This document shows, in pieces, positions 36,859 through 44,859 of a stretch of 64,000 bases of DNA. The stretch comes from Pseudanabaena galeata CCNP1313 (GTDB lineage Bacteria; Cyanobacteriota; Cyanobacteriia; Pseudanabaenales; Pseudanabaenaceae). Numbering within the stretch: the stretch's first letter is position 1; each line of letters opens with the position of its first letter. A model generated the notes under the pieces. That model was not told where the DNA came from. It worked only from the letters and a program-made list of their open reading frames with translations, and made no database searches. Both the position numbers and the translations under genes were made by a program. The stretch lies in contig NZ_CP112874.1 of the NCBI RefSeq assembly GCF_029910235.1, forward strand, positions 2,852,001 through 2,916,000. The letters are read 5' to 3'.

Positions 36859-36907
36859 AACTTAAGGGAGCGCCTTGCGTTCCCTTAAGTTTTAATGTAC
36901 GTATGCA
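36843..36907. repeat. 65-base palindrome overlapping a coding 3' end
   Basis: Two 30-base arms starting TGCATACGTACATTAAAAC pair with one mismatch around CCTTG. The left arm covers codons for A-Y-V-H and the stop of the small gene at 36592, so part of the arm is coding sequence and the right arm is its inverted copy. Confidence 0.88.
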
Positions 36908-36928
36908 AGGGTTGGATAAAATAAATCA

Positions 36929-36981
36929 AAGCCCAAAATACAAGTAGCGGCGCTTCGCGCCGCTACTTGTATTTTGGGCTT
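36929..36981. repeat. 53-base palindrome with perfect 25-base arms
   Basis: Arms AAGCCCAAAATACAAGTAGC...GCGC around TTC. Followed by TTTATGTCTTAAGCAAAC, similar to the inner end of the TATAGC-element family (TTTATGTCCTAAGCAAAAC). Confidence 0.8.
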
Positions 36982-37057
36982 TATGTCTTAAGCAAACCTT
37001 TGGTTGCTAGAGGACTTACGCAAAAACGCAGGGTAAGGACAATTCATGACTTATTTA

Positions 37058-37203
37058 ACGTGAGTTCGAGATAAGCTACAAAATTTTAAAAGCCAAAACA
37101 GTAAAAGCCTCGCTTCGCGAGGCTTTTACTGTTTTGGCTCCTAGAGAGGGTTCGCGCTGCGAACCCTCTCTAGGAGCTAGTTTGAAATTAACCCGAACTG
37201 AGG
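37058..37203 (+). mobile_element. MITE variant with ACGTGAGTTCG end and different interior
   Basis: Left end ACGTGAGTTCG as in the 111-bp MITEs, right end CGAACTGAGG. The interior has two other hairpins: AGCCAAAACAGTAAAAGCC and AGAGAGGGTTCGC, each with its complement. Flanked by TTATTTA on both sides (37051-37057 and 37204-37210). The right duplicate includes the stop codon of the kinase gene. Confidence 0.8.
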
Positions 37204-37207
37204 TTAT

Positions 37208-39232
37208 TTACTGCCTGTAAATATAGGTCAAGTTTAGATGTTCAGCCATTCTGTCAAAAATTTTATCTTCAGTAAACGGTTTAGAAAGAAATCCATCAAA
37301 CCCATGCAAAAACAAATCTTCTTCTCTAATATCGATTAAGCTTGCTGTGAGAGCAATAATTTGAACTTTTTGCGAAGCCGATATATTTCTCATTGATTCA
37401 AGTTCCCTAATTGCAGAGGCTGCTTCTTGACCGCCCAATATAGGCATTCTGACATCCATCCAGATCAAATGGGGAGACCAAGACTGCCACACGGCGATCG
37501 CTTCTTCGCCATTACTAACTTCGCGCACCTCAAATCCCAGAGGTGATAGAATCCTAGTTAATAGTTGACGGTTCAGACGGATATCTTCAGCAATCAAAAT
37601 GCGGTAAGTTTGATTCCCTTCAATCCCAATCACCCGATTTAGTAACTTATTGGGAGAATTTAGACTAAATAAATCTAAGGATCTCACAGGAATATAAAAC
37701 CTAAAAGTAGAACCTTCGCCGACTTTACTAGTTACCGACATTTGACCACCCATGATCTTGACGTAGTTATAGCTAATGGATAGCCCTAACCCCGTCCCCT
37801 CTTGCGATCGCCTACCAGAATGCGTCTGCACAAAAGGCTGAAACAAAGTTGATATTTCTGCTTCAGATATACCTGCGCCAGTATCTTCCACTTCAAAGCA
37901 AAGAATGCGAGGTATTTCAGAGTATTCTCCAGCTATCGATTTCACATCTTCAGAGAGACTACGAACATCTACACGCACATGAATATGTCCTGTGTCCGTA
38001 AATTTGATTGCATTACTAATCAAGTTGATTAATATTTGGCGTAACTTACCTTCATCGGTATAAATATATGGGGGGACATCTGGTTGAATGCTGACATCGA
38101 AAGATAGGGATTTTTCTTGGGCTTTCAGAGATAACATATCTCTTGCCGTATCCACAATATTGTATAGATAGCACTCCTTTTCACGGAGAAGTACGCTGCC
38201 AGCTTCGAGTTTCGACATTTCTAAAATGTCATTAATCATCGTTAGTAAATGATTACCACTGTTGCAGATGGTTTGAAGGTCAGCTTGGTGTTGCTCATTT
38301 AACTCTTGGTCATAGAGCATAAGCTGAGCAAAGCCCAGAATTGCGTTCAGAGGAGTTCGCAATTCATGACTCATATTAGCTAAAAATGCGGCTTTAGAGC
38401 GACTTGCTGTCTCGGCTGCATCTTTGGCTAGTTTGAGATCGTGAGTCCTTTCCTCCACACGATGTTCTAAGAGGTTAGCCTGTTCTCGCAGTTTTGTTTC
38501 TGAGTCACGGAGCGCTATTTCTGTCCTTTTAAGCAGCGTAATATCATAGAAAGTGTTTAATAGAACCTGTTCACCTTTGAGCCATAGTGAGTGGAGAGAT
38601 GCTAATACCCACAAGGGTTCTTGATTTGCTTTGCATAGTCGAATCTCATAGTCACGTACCCTTTGATTTTGCAAAAATTGCTGCTGTAAAATCTCCCATT
38701 CGGATGGTAAATAGTAAAGATCCTTAATTGAGCGCTTAATTAACTCGTTGGATTCCCTTTGTAGCATTGTCCCAGCGCTGGTATTGGCATAGGTGATCGT
38801 CCCATCTGAGAGGCTACTTACGAGCATTGCCATACTGGTTGATTCAGCGATCGCCCTAAATTGCTCCTCACTTTGGCGCATGGTTTCAACGGCGCGATTG
38901 TACTGCTCGTATTCGATCGCGTCACCATGTTCGGTAGTAGTCATCAGCATGATTTCGAGATCGCTTTTATCGCGATAGACGATCTCTAAAATTGATTGCA
39001 GGGTAGCTTGTGCCATCTTGCGTTCAATGATTTCACTTTTTAATCTTTTATTGACATCTAGTAGTTCTGATTCAACAAGATCGCCATGTTCAACTGCGGT
39101 TAACAGGGAATTTTCTAGATCGCAGTTCTCCATCTGAAGTTGGCTGACTGACCTTCGTAATTCTTTGACTTCTTGCTGGATCATTTGCCAGTCTTTGATG
39201 GATATTTCTTCAGAAACTTTGGGATTGTCCAT
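37208..39232 (-). CDS. PAS hybrid histidine kinase with C-terminal receiver
   Basis: A 674-residue soluble sensor kinase. Residues 1-115 are coiled and contain two copies of a T-x-EHGD motif (TAVEHGDLVE, TTTEHGDAIE). A PAS domain spans about 120-240, HisKA has H289 (FLANMSHELRTPLNAILG), HATPase spans about 395-520 (NLISNAIKFTDTG, VEDTGAGISEAE, GTGLGLSIS), and a receiver spans about 545-665 (ILIAEDIRLNRQLL, LIWMDVRMPILGG, LSKPF). No TM segment is seen. Input signal unknown; no dedicated regulator is adjacent. Confidence 0.92.
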   Translation of the reverse strand: MDNPKVSEEISIKDWQMIQQEVKELRRSVSQLQMENCDLENSLLTAVEHGDLVESELLDVNKRLKSEIIERKMAQATLQSILEIVYRDKSDLEIMLMTTTEHGDAIEYEQYNRAVETMRQSEEQFRAIAESTSMAMLVSSLSDGTITYANTSAGTMLQRESNELIKRSIKDLYYLPSEWEILQQQFLQNQRVRDYEIRLCKANQEPLWVLASLHSLWLKGEQVLLNTFYDITLLKRTEIALRDSETKLREQANLLEHRVEERTHDLKLAKDAAETASRSKAAFLANMSHELRTPLNAILGFAQLMLYDQELNEQHQADLQTICNSGNHLLTMINDILEMSKLEAGSVLLREKECYLYNIVDTARDMLSLKAQEKSLSFDVSIQPDVPPYIYTDEGKLRQILINLISNAIKFTDTGHIHVRVDVRSLSEDVKSIAGEYSEIPRILCFEVEDTGAGISEAEISTLFQPFVQTHSGRRSQEGTGLGLSISYNYVKIMGGQMSVTSKVGEGSTFRFYIPVRSLDLFSLNSPNKLLNRVIGIEGNQTYRILIAEDIRLNRQLLTRILSPLGFEVREVSNGEEAIAVWQSWSPHLIWMDVRMPILGGQEAASAIRELESMRNISASQKVQIIALTASLIDIREEDLFLHGFDGFLSKPFTEDKIFDRMAEHLNLTYIYRQ

Positions 39233-39571
39233 GTAGGGAAATTTTGTTAAAGCACTGCAAATTATTTAGAAGCGTCCAAAACAAGAGTGATGTAATCTAG
39301 AATCGACTACCAATTTTTAAGAGATTCACTAAACTTATTATGCGCTTTTAGAGGCTCTGTCAGGTGAATCTTGTAGAAATTTTTTGAAATATTCGTCAAT
39401 TATAAAATTATCAAGATAAATCAAACTCAAAAATTGGCATTACATAGAACGCTGAGATTGGGGCTTGGAGACCAAGCCTACTTTTGCAAATACGTATGGA
39501 TCTACTCTCCAAATCCTCTTTTAAGATGTTATGGAAACATTATGACGCTCTTTGTTCTACGTAACATCAGT

Positions 39572-39687
39572 TATAGCAATGCAAGAGATAGATAGGACAA
39601 ATCAAAACCAAAAAGATGAGTGGCGGCGCGAAGCGCCGCCACTCATCTTTTTGGTTTTATGTCCTAAGCAAAACTTACATTGCTATA
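39572..39687. mobile_element. TATAGC-ended palindromic element, 116 bp
   Basis: Terminal inverted repeats TATAGCAATGCAAG and its near complement ending CATTGCTATA, then TAGGACA and ATCAAAACC, and a central perfect stem AAAAAGATGAGTGGCGGCGC. The loop is GAAG here but TTCG in other copies. TATA at both ends would fit insertion at TA. Confidence 0.82.
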
Positions 39688-39689
39688 AC

Positions 39690-39728
39690 AAAGACAGGAT
39701 GCAGCATTTTACGCTGCATCCTGTCTTT
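39690..39728. repeat. Perfect hairpin between two mobile elements
   Basis: Arms AAAGACAGGATGCAGC and exact complement around ATTTTAC. It touches the TATAGC element on the left and lies four bases from the MITE on the right. Confidence 0.7.
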
Positions 39729-39731
39729 TTA

Positions 39732-39842
39732 ACGTGAGTTCGATATAGCCATTTGCGTCGTGCTTCGCACGACGCAAATGGCAAAAGATGGTAAGAATCG
39801 CTTAGCGATTCTTACCATCTTTTACTTTCGTTGAACTGATGT
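39732..39842 (+). mobile_element. 111-bp MITE with ACGTSAGTTCG ends, copy 3
   Basis: Same length and ends as copies 1 and 2, with compensating stem changes (AAAAGATGGTAAG with CTTACCATCTTTT) so both hairpins stay paired. No clear target duplication is left. Confidence 0.85.
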
Positions 39843-39940
39843 TAAGTTTATGTCTTAACAAAAAATAATTTTGACGGGCGTTGATAGATGTGGTAAGGTG
39901 CGCTACGCTATTAATCCAAATTGCCTAAGTAATTAGTTAT

Positions 39941-40165
39941 TTGATCTCAATGAGTTATCACTCCCAGACATATGCGATCGCTAGTCGCCAAGAAGATTTA
40001 GAGAGACACCTGCTAGAGTTGTCTGTCGTTGACCGTGAGCAATTGGCAGTTGCCAAGCGCTGGCAAGAACGACAAGAAGGCCCCTTGCTGATGATTTTGT
40101 TACAGCTTAGTTTTATTGACTTGCACCAGTTTAGTGGTTTGCTGGACTGGTCTGGTCAGGGTTAA
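39941..40165 (+). CDS. DUF2949 family small protein
   Basis: A 74-residue protein with the DUF2949 tail pattern LLMILLQLSFIDLHQFSGLLDW, preceded by a helical VDREQLAVAKRWQERQ region. DUF2949 is a cyanobacterial family of unknown function. The start could also be the fourth codon (MSYHSQTY). Confidence 0.75.
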   Translation: MISMSYHSQTYAIASRQEDLERHLLELSVVDREQLAVAKRWQERQEGPLLMILLQLSFIDLHQFSGLLDWSGQG

Positions 40166-40187
40166 ACATCATGAGGGTGGATCGATG

Positions 40188-40445
40188 CTATCCACCGCTC
40201 ACAGGGGGGATCAGTGCTACCTCATCACCATTTTTTAGAATTGTCTGGGGATCTACAAAATTTAGGTTGACGGCATAACGAGTAAGCGATCGCCATTTCT
40301 CTAGATGTGGATGGTTGCTCACAAGGCGATCGAATATTGCTGATACTGACGTGCCTGACTCTAACTTAATTTGCAGTTCATCGGTAGCGAGTACTTCTTG
40401 AAAAATGGCAAATAGCTTGACGGTAACTAGAATATCTTCAGCCAT
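40188..40445 (-). CDS. moaD: Molybdopterin synthase sulfur carrier subunit
   Basis: An 85-residue ubiquitin-like protein ending in the diagnostic Gly-Gly (ALIPPVSGG), whose thiocarboxylate donates sulfur in molybdopterin synthesis. VTVKLFAIFQEVLATDELQIKL and NGDEVALIPP are typical of MoaD. MoaE is not nearby. It follows phoH on the same strand with a 57-base gap occupied by a hairpin. Confidence 0.88.
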   Translation of the reverse strand: MAEDILVTVKLFAIFQEVLATDELQIKLESGTSVSAIFDRLVSNHPHLEKWRSLTRYAVNLNFVDPQTILKNGDEVALIPPVSGG

Positions 40446-40469
40446 TGGTTCGTGGTTAATAGTTTTAAT

Positions 40470-40506
40470 TTAGGTAAAAGTGTTGCTTGGTAACACTTTT
40501 ACCTAA
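40470..40506. terminator. Hairpin at the phoH stop codon
   Basis: Arms TTAGGTAAAAGTGTT and exact complement; the right arm includes the phoH TAG stop (40503-40505). Lies between phoH and moaD. Confidence 0.65.
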
Positions 40507-41465
40507 TCAGCTTCTGCATTTTCGTAAGCGGCGATGATGTGATGCACTAGGGGATGACGCACTACGTCATTCTTATCAAAGAAATTAAAGGAAACACCTT
40601 CAACTCCTTTCAGAATATTCATTGCGATGATCAAACCCGACTTTTGATGGCGAGGCAGATCGATCTGGGTGATATCACCCGTTACCACCATCCGCGATTT
40701 AAAACCTAATCTGGTTAAAACCATCTTCATTTGTGCGGCGGTTGTATTTTGCGCCTCATCCACGATGATGAACGAGTTACTGAGGGTTCGCCCACGCATA
40801 TAGGCAAGGGGTGCAACCTCAATAATGCCGCGCTCCATTAATTGCGGGACTTTCTCTGCCCCGATCATTTCGTGCATTGCGTCGTAGAGAGGACGCAGAT
40901 AGGGATCAATTTTTTGTTGTAAGTCTCCAGGGAGGAATCCCAGACTTTCGCCTGCTTCGACAGCAGGACGGGTCAAGATAATCCGCTCAAATTTGTTGCT
41001 CTGTAAAGCACTAACTGCCGCAACAGCCGCAAGATAGGTTTTGCCAGTACCCGCAGGACCAACCCCAAAAATCAGATCGTGGCTTTCCATCGCCTTTACA
41101 TATTGCTGCTGGCGATAGGTGCGTGGTTGCACTGAGTCTCCGCGTTTATTACGGGATATCGTCGCCCGATCGCGCCATTCTCCAGAGCGTTCCTCAGCGA
41201 TCGCTTCAAGGGCGGCGCGAATATCTACGGCGGCGATCGTTTTTTCTTGTGACCACAGCGGCTTCATCGCCTTAATCACCTGTTCAACCAGACTGATCTG
41301 CTCAGGTGAGCCATCAATTAAGAGGTCTTGTCCCCGCAACACTAGCCGTACACTCGTTAGTTCTGCAAGTGTTTTGAGATTTTCCTCCCTTGTTCCTGCC
41401 AGACTGATGGCACTACTGGGAGTTGGCAAGCTCAAAATATACGGTTCGTCGCGGGGAGTACCCAT
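40503..41465 (-). CDS. phoH: PhoH family ATPase
   Basis: A protein of about 320 residues. An N-terminal KH-like region (SISLAGTREENLKTLAELTSVRLVLRGQDLLIDG) precedes the PhoH ATPase with Walker A GPAGTGKTY, Walker B IIVDEAQNTTAAQMKMVLTRLG and VTGDITQIDLP. This is the PhoH/PhoL type, thought to act in RNA metabolism. The ATG at 41465 (MGTPRDEPYIL) is preferred since AGAGGA lies upstream; a longer frame to 41513 would start in the preceding hairpin. Confidence 0.92.
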   Translation of the reverse strand: MGTPRDEPYILSLPTPSSAISLAGTREENLKTLAELTSVRLVLRGQDLLIDGSPEQISLVEQVIKAMKPLWSQEKTIAAVDIRAALEAIAEERSGEWRDRATISRNKRGDSVQPRTYRQQQYVKAMESHDLIFGVGPAGTGKTYLAAVAAVSALQSNKFERIILTRPAVEAGESLGFLPGDLQQKIDPYLRPLYDAMHEMIGAEKVPQLMERGIIEVAPLAYMRGRTLSNSFIIVDEAQNTTAAQMKMVLTRLGFKSRMVVTGDITQIDLPRHQKSGLIIAMNILKGVEGVSFNFFDKNDVVRHPLVHHIIAAYENAEAD

Positions 41466-41491
41466 TAAATTAATTTTCCTCTGGTTGTGAT

Positions 41492-41514
41492 TGTGTGGGG
41501 CAAAGCCCCACACA
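41492..41514. terminator. Hairpin abutting the cyclophilin stop codon
   Basis: Arms TGTGTGGGGC and complement around AAA, ending one base before the TAG at 41515. Confidence 0.6.
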
Positions 41515-42672
41515 CTAATTAGTTAAATTTTCAGCGCCACTAATGACACGGGCGGACAAAACTTTGTCGCCTAGTCTTAGTTTATCTAAAGTTTCCTTAC
41601 CATCGGTGACATAACCAAAAACGGTGTAGTTGCCATCGAGTAAATTTAAGCCAGCGGGAGTTAGTTCTGATTCAAATAGGTATATAAAAAACTGCGATGA
41701 ACCCGCATTCGGATCATCATTGGGATGCGCCATCGCCACAGTCCCGAAGGCGGCAAAAGGTAGTACAGGTATTGTTCCCGATAAGCCCTGCTCTTCAAAG
41801 GTTTTGCCATAGGTAGGTACTTTTTGATCGGGCAGGCGTACTTCGATGGGGACTGTGCGGTATTTTTTTGTTTTTGGATCGATATAGCCGTCGGATGGAC
41901 CAACGGGATCGCCTGTCTGCAAATAATAGTTTTCGTCTGCGCGGGTGAAAGTTAGCCCATCGTAAAAGCCTTTCTGAACAAGATCCACAAATTGACCTGC
42001 ATTGACTGGCGCATTATAGCCATCGACCAAAATCGTAGCATTACCTTTTTCTGTGGATAGTTCTACAAGAGCGCGTCCCTTGAGTTGGGGGAGATTGGCA
42101 TATTTCGCAGGAACTTCAAAGGGGAAGGTTTGGATAAAGTCGGCTTCTACTAGACCGACGTAATCCAAGGCTTTTTCTGATAGAGCCTTGACATTGTTAC
42201 GATCTTTGATGGCGATCGCTTCTTGGAGAGGCACAAGGGCGGTTGTTAAGCTCGCCAAATGTTCGGTGACTAATCCTTGACGATCGCTACTAACTTCAGC
42301 AATCAACTGTGACTGATTTTGAGTTAGGGATTGCGAGATCGTTTCAATATCTTTTTTAAGATTGCTCCATCGTTTCAAATTGGCTTGACGAGGCATTTGC
42401 TCCAAAGTGTGTTGGACATCACGTAGGATCTCACTATCAATCGGCAAAGCATTTCTCAAGATAATGCGGGGATCTTTGATCGCACTTTTGGTTGGTAAGG
42501 CTGCCATACTTGGCGCGATCGCCGATATCATCGTTAAACAAGTCACGAGCAAACAAGCGATCGCCAACGTCACGCCCTTAAACCACCAAGATCTCTGAAA
42601 AATAAGATCTGTTTGATGATTAGTTTGATCGCTGCTTCTTTCTAAATTACGATTTAAATTAAGATTCAACAT
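41515..42672 (-). CDS. CYP38/TLP40-like peptidyl-prolyl isomerase
   Basis: About 385 residues. A signal or anchor helix (about 30-55 from the ATG, GVTLAIACLLVTCLTMISAIAPSMA) directs it to the lumen or periplasm. A helical N-domain (about 70-190) follows, then a cyclophilin domain (GNATILVDGYNAPVNAGQFVDLVQKGFYDGLTFTR; GSSQFFIYLFESELTPAGLNLLDGNYTVFG). This layout is that of plant CYP38/TLP40 and cyanobacterial homologues linked to photosystem II assembly. Active-site residues are partly divergent, so isomerase activity may be weak. The ATG at 42672 (MLNLNLN) is as likely as that at 42696. Confidence 0.88.
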   Translation of the reverse strand: MLNLNLNRNLERSSDQTNHQTDLIFQRSWWFKGVTLAIACLLVTCLTMISAIAPSMAALPTKSAIKDPRIILRNALPIDSEILRDVQHTLEQMPRQANLKRWSNLKKDIETISQSLTQNQSQLIAEVSSDRQGLVTEHLASLTTALVPLQEAIAIKDRNNVKALSEKALDYVGLVEADFIQTFPFEVPAKYANLPQLKGRALVELSTEKGNATILVDGYNAPVNAGQFVDLVQKGFYDGLTFTRADENYYLQTGDPVGPSDGYIDPKTKKYRTVPIEVRLPDQKVPTYGKTFEEQGLSGTIPVLPFAAFGTVAMAHPNDDPNAGSSQFFIYLFESELTPAGLNLLDGNYTVFGYVTDGKETLDKLRLGDKVLSARVISGAENLTN

Positions 42673-42777
42673 TGCACCCAAAACTAAATTAGCCACTTAA
42701 AAAATGCTATTGCATTTGGTTGCACTGTTAGGCAAACTTAATCTGATTTCATGCAGTCCTATCTTTAAGAATTCATC

Positions 42778-44721
42778 ATGACGGACGCAAGTATCGATCA
42801 GGCAACAGAGCATAAACCAAAGTATGGGTCTGATGAATCAGATATGTCAGCCCTCAAAAATGATCGCCTATTTAGATCGATCATGGAAAATGTTGCTGAC
42901 TTAATTGCAGTGATCGATGTCCAAGGCTATCGCATTTACAATAGCCCTTCCTATCAGAGAGTTCTGGGCTATACCTCTTCAGAACTAAAGGGTACATGGG
43001 CTTATGACAAGATTCATCCTGACGATCAAGCTCAAGTTCTAGAAGCTGCCGCAGAAACCTTAAGAACAGGTGTGGGCAAGGTTTTAGAATATCGAATGCA
43101 ACATAAGGACGGCACTTGGCGGATTTTAGAATCATCGGGCAGTGTGATGCGTGATGAGCAGGGAAATGTCCAGAATATTGTGATTGTGGCTCATGACATT
43201 AGCGATCGCAAAAAGGAGCAGTGGGAACGCCGTCGTGCCGAACGAGAGCTAGAGCGATCGCGCCAAAGTTATAAAGATCTAGTTAGACGTGAGGAGATGC
43301 TCAACCGTCGCCTTGCTAGTCAGATTCGCAATTCCCTTGATCTCGATACGATCCTTGCTACGGCTGTCAATGAAGTACAGGATTTATTGCTGATCGATCT
43401 GTGTAATTTCTTTTGGCATGTTCCTGCTACCAATCCACCAGAATTTGAACTCGTGCATTTTGCGGCTAGTCATAACTTTCTGAATGCGGCTACTAGTTAT
43501 CCGCTGACGCAATTGCCGAAACTTGGTCAGCGCTTACTTAGCCAAGAAATTATTCGGATTCAATCGATTTTTACCAATGCCGAACTAGATAACCCAAGTC
43601 GGATGATTCTCGCCGAGAAAGGTTTTACTTCGCAGTTACTTGTACCGATCAAAACCCGATCGCAAAAATTAGGAGTGATTGTGGCGGCGCATTGTCAAGG
43701 TAGTCGTCCTTGGGATGCGGATGAAGTTGAGCTACTCCAAGCAGTTGCTAACCAATTAGCGATCGCGATCGATCAGGCTGAACTCTTTGACAGCGCCCAA
43801 GCCAATGCCGCCAATGCCCAAGCCCAAGCCCTGCTGATCGAAAAAGCTCTTGCTGATTTACAGAAAACTCAAAGTCAACTGATCCAGACCGAAAAAATGT
43901 CCAGCCTTGGTCAACTCGTCGCAGGTGTGGCCCATGAAATTAATAATCCCGTTAACTTTATCTATGGCAATCTCAATCACACCAACCGATTTGTCCAGAA
44001 TTTATTAGAGGCGATCGCTCTTTATCAAAAAAATTATCCAGAGCCAATCCCTGAAATCACCAATTTTCTCGATGAGATCGATCTGGACTTTCTCCAAGAA
44101 GATCTGCCCAAAATGCTGACATCAATGAAAATCGGGGCTGAGCGCATTCGCCAAATCGTTTTATCCTTACGAAATTTTTCACGTACAGATCAAGAAGGGC
44201 TAAAGCCATTTAATATCCATGAAGGGCTTGATAGTACGCTTCTAATTTTGCAAAACCGCTTCAAAGCCTATGGCGATCGCCCTGCAATTAACTTAACGAA
44301 GCGTTATGGCAATATTCCAGTTGTTCAGGCTTATGCGGGACAGCTCAATCAAGTGTTTATGAATATTTTAAGTAATGCGATCGATGCGATCGATGAGAGT
44401 GTCACCGATCGAGATCATGCCGCAGAGGCTTCTCAGCATGTCGCCAGTGAAATCTCGATCATTACCGAATTTAAGCCGCCTACACCTGATCATCAGCAAT
44501 CCATGGTGATGATCAGCATTATCGATAATGGTCGTGGTATTTCTGAAGATATTGTCAACAAGCTCTTTGATCCTTTTTTTACCACTAAGCCTGTGGGCAA
44601 AGGTACAGGCTTGGGGCTATCCATTAGTTATCAAATTGTGGTAGAGAAACATCAAGGCAGATTGCAATGCTTTTCCAAAGTTGGTCAAGGAACTGAGTTT
44701 AGAATCGAAATTCCTGTGTAA
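42778..44721 (+). CDS. PAS-GAF sensor histidine kinase
   Basis: A 647-residue soluble kinase. PAS with PAC at about 28-145 (AVIDVQGYRIYNSPSYQRVLGY; HDISDRKKEQ), GAF at about 185-335 (SLDLDTILATAVNEVQDLLLID), a coiled linker, then a kinase core with H386 (GQLVAGVAHEINNPVNFIYGNL) and ATP-binding boxes (NQVFMNILSNAIDAID, DNGRGI, GTGLGLSIS). This class is abundant in cyanobacteria. No cognate regulator is next to it. Signal unknown; the GAF lacks an obvious bilin-binding Cys context. Confidence 0.92.
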   Translation: MTDASIDQATEHKPKYGSDESDMSALKNDRLFRSIMENVADLIAVIDVQGYRIYNSPSYQRVLGYTSSELKGTWAYDKIHPDDQAQVLEAAAETLRTGVGKVLEYRMQHKDGTWRILESSGSVMRDEQGNVQNIVIVAHDISDRKKEQWERRRAERELERSRQSYKDLVRREEMLNRRLASQIRNSLDLDTILATAVNEVQDLLLIDLCNFFWHVPATNPPEFELVHFAASHNFLNAATSYPLTQLPKLGQRLLSQEIIRIQSIFTNAELDNPSRMILAEKGFTSQLLVPIKTRSQKLGVIVAAHCQGSRPWDADEVELLQAVANQLAIAIDQAELFDSAQANAANAQAQALLIEKALADLQKTQSQLIQTEKMSSLGQLVAGVAHEINNPVNFIYGNLNHTNRFVQNLLEAIALYQKNYPEPIPEITNFLDEIDLDFLQEDLPKMLTSMKIGAERIRQIVLSLRNFSRTDQEGLKPFNIHEGLDSTLLILQNRFKAYGDRPAINLTKRYGNIPVVQAYAGQLNQVFMNILSNAIDAIDESVTDRDHAAEASQHVASEISIITEFKPPTPDHQQSMVMISIIDNGRGISEDIVNKLFDPFFTTKPVGKGTGLGLSISYQIVVEKHQGRLQCFSKVGQGTEFRIEIPV

Positions 44722-44733
44722 ATAGTATCCATA

Positions 44734-44777
44734 GGTAAGGCTGGGCGGCGCGAAGCTCCGCCCAGCCCATCCTTACC
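44734..44777. terminator. Hairpin after the sensor kinase gene
   Basis: Arms GGTAAGGxTGGGCGG, imperfect, 12 bases after the stop codon. Confidence 0.5.
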
Positions 44778-44859
44778 TCTAAAATCCTGAAGTGGTGCGA
44801 AGTATACCTTCTACGATTTAGTTTTTGTTTATCCTAGGCATTATAGCGATCGCCCCCCT

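Larger units (their letters stand above)
39233..39940. other. Intergenic region holding a compound nest of mobile palindromes
   Basis: A 708-base gap. Order: AT-rich sequence; a repeat at 39453-39525 related in reverse to 22728-22790; a TATAGC element (39572-39687); a hairpin (39690-39728); and a 111-bp MITE (39732-39842). Bases 39850-39940 should hold the promoter of the DUF2949 gene. Confidence 0.75.
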
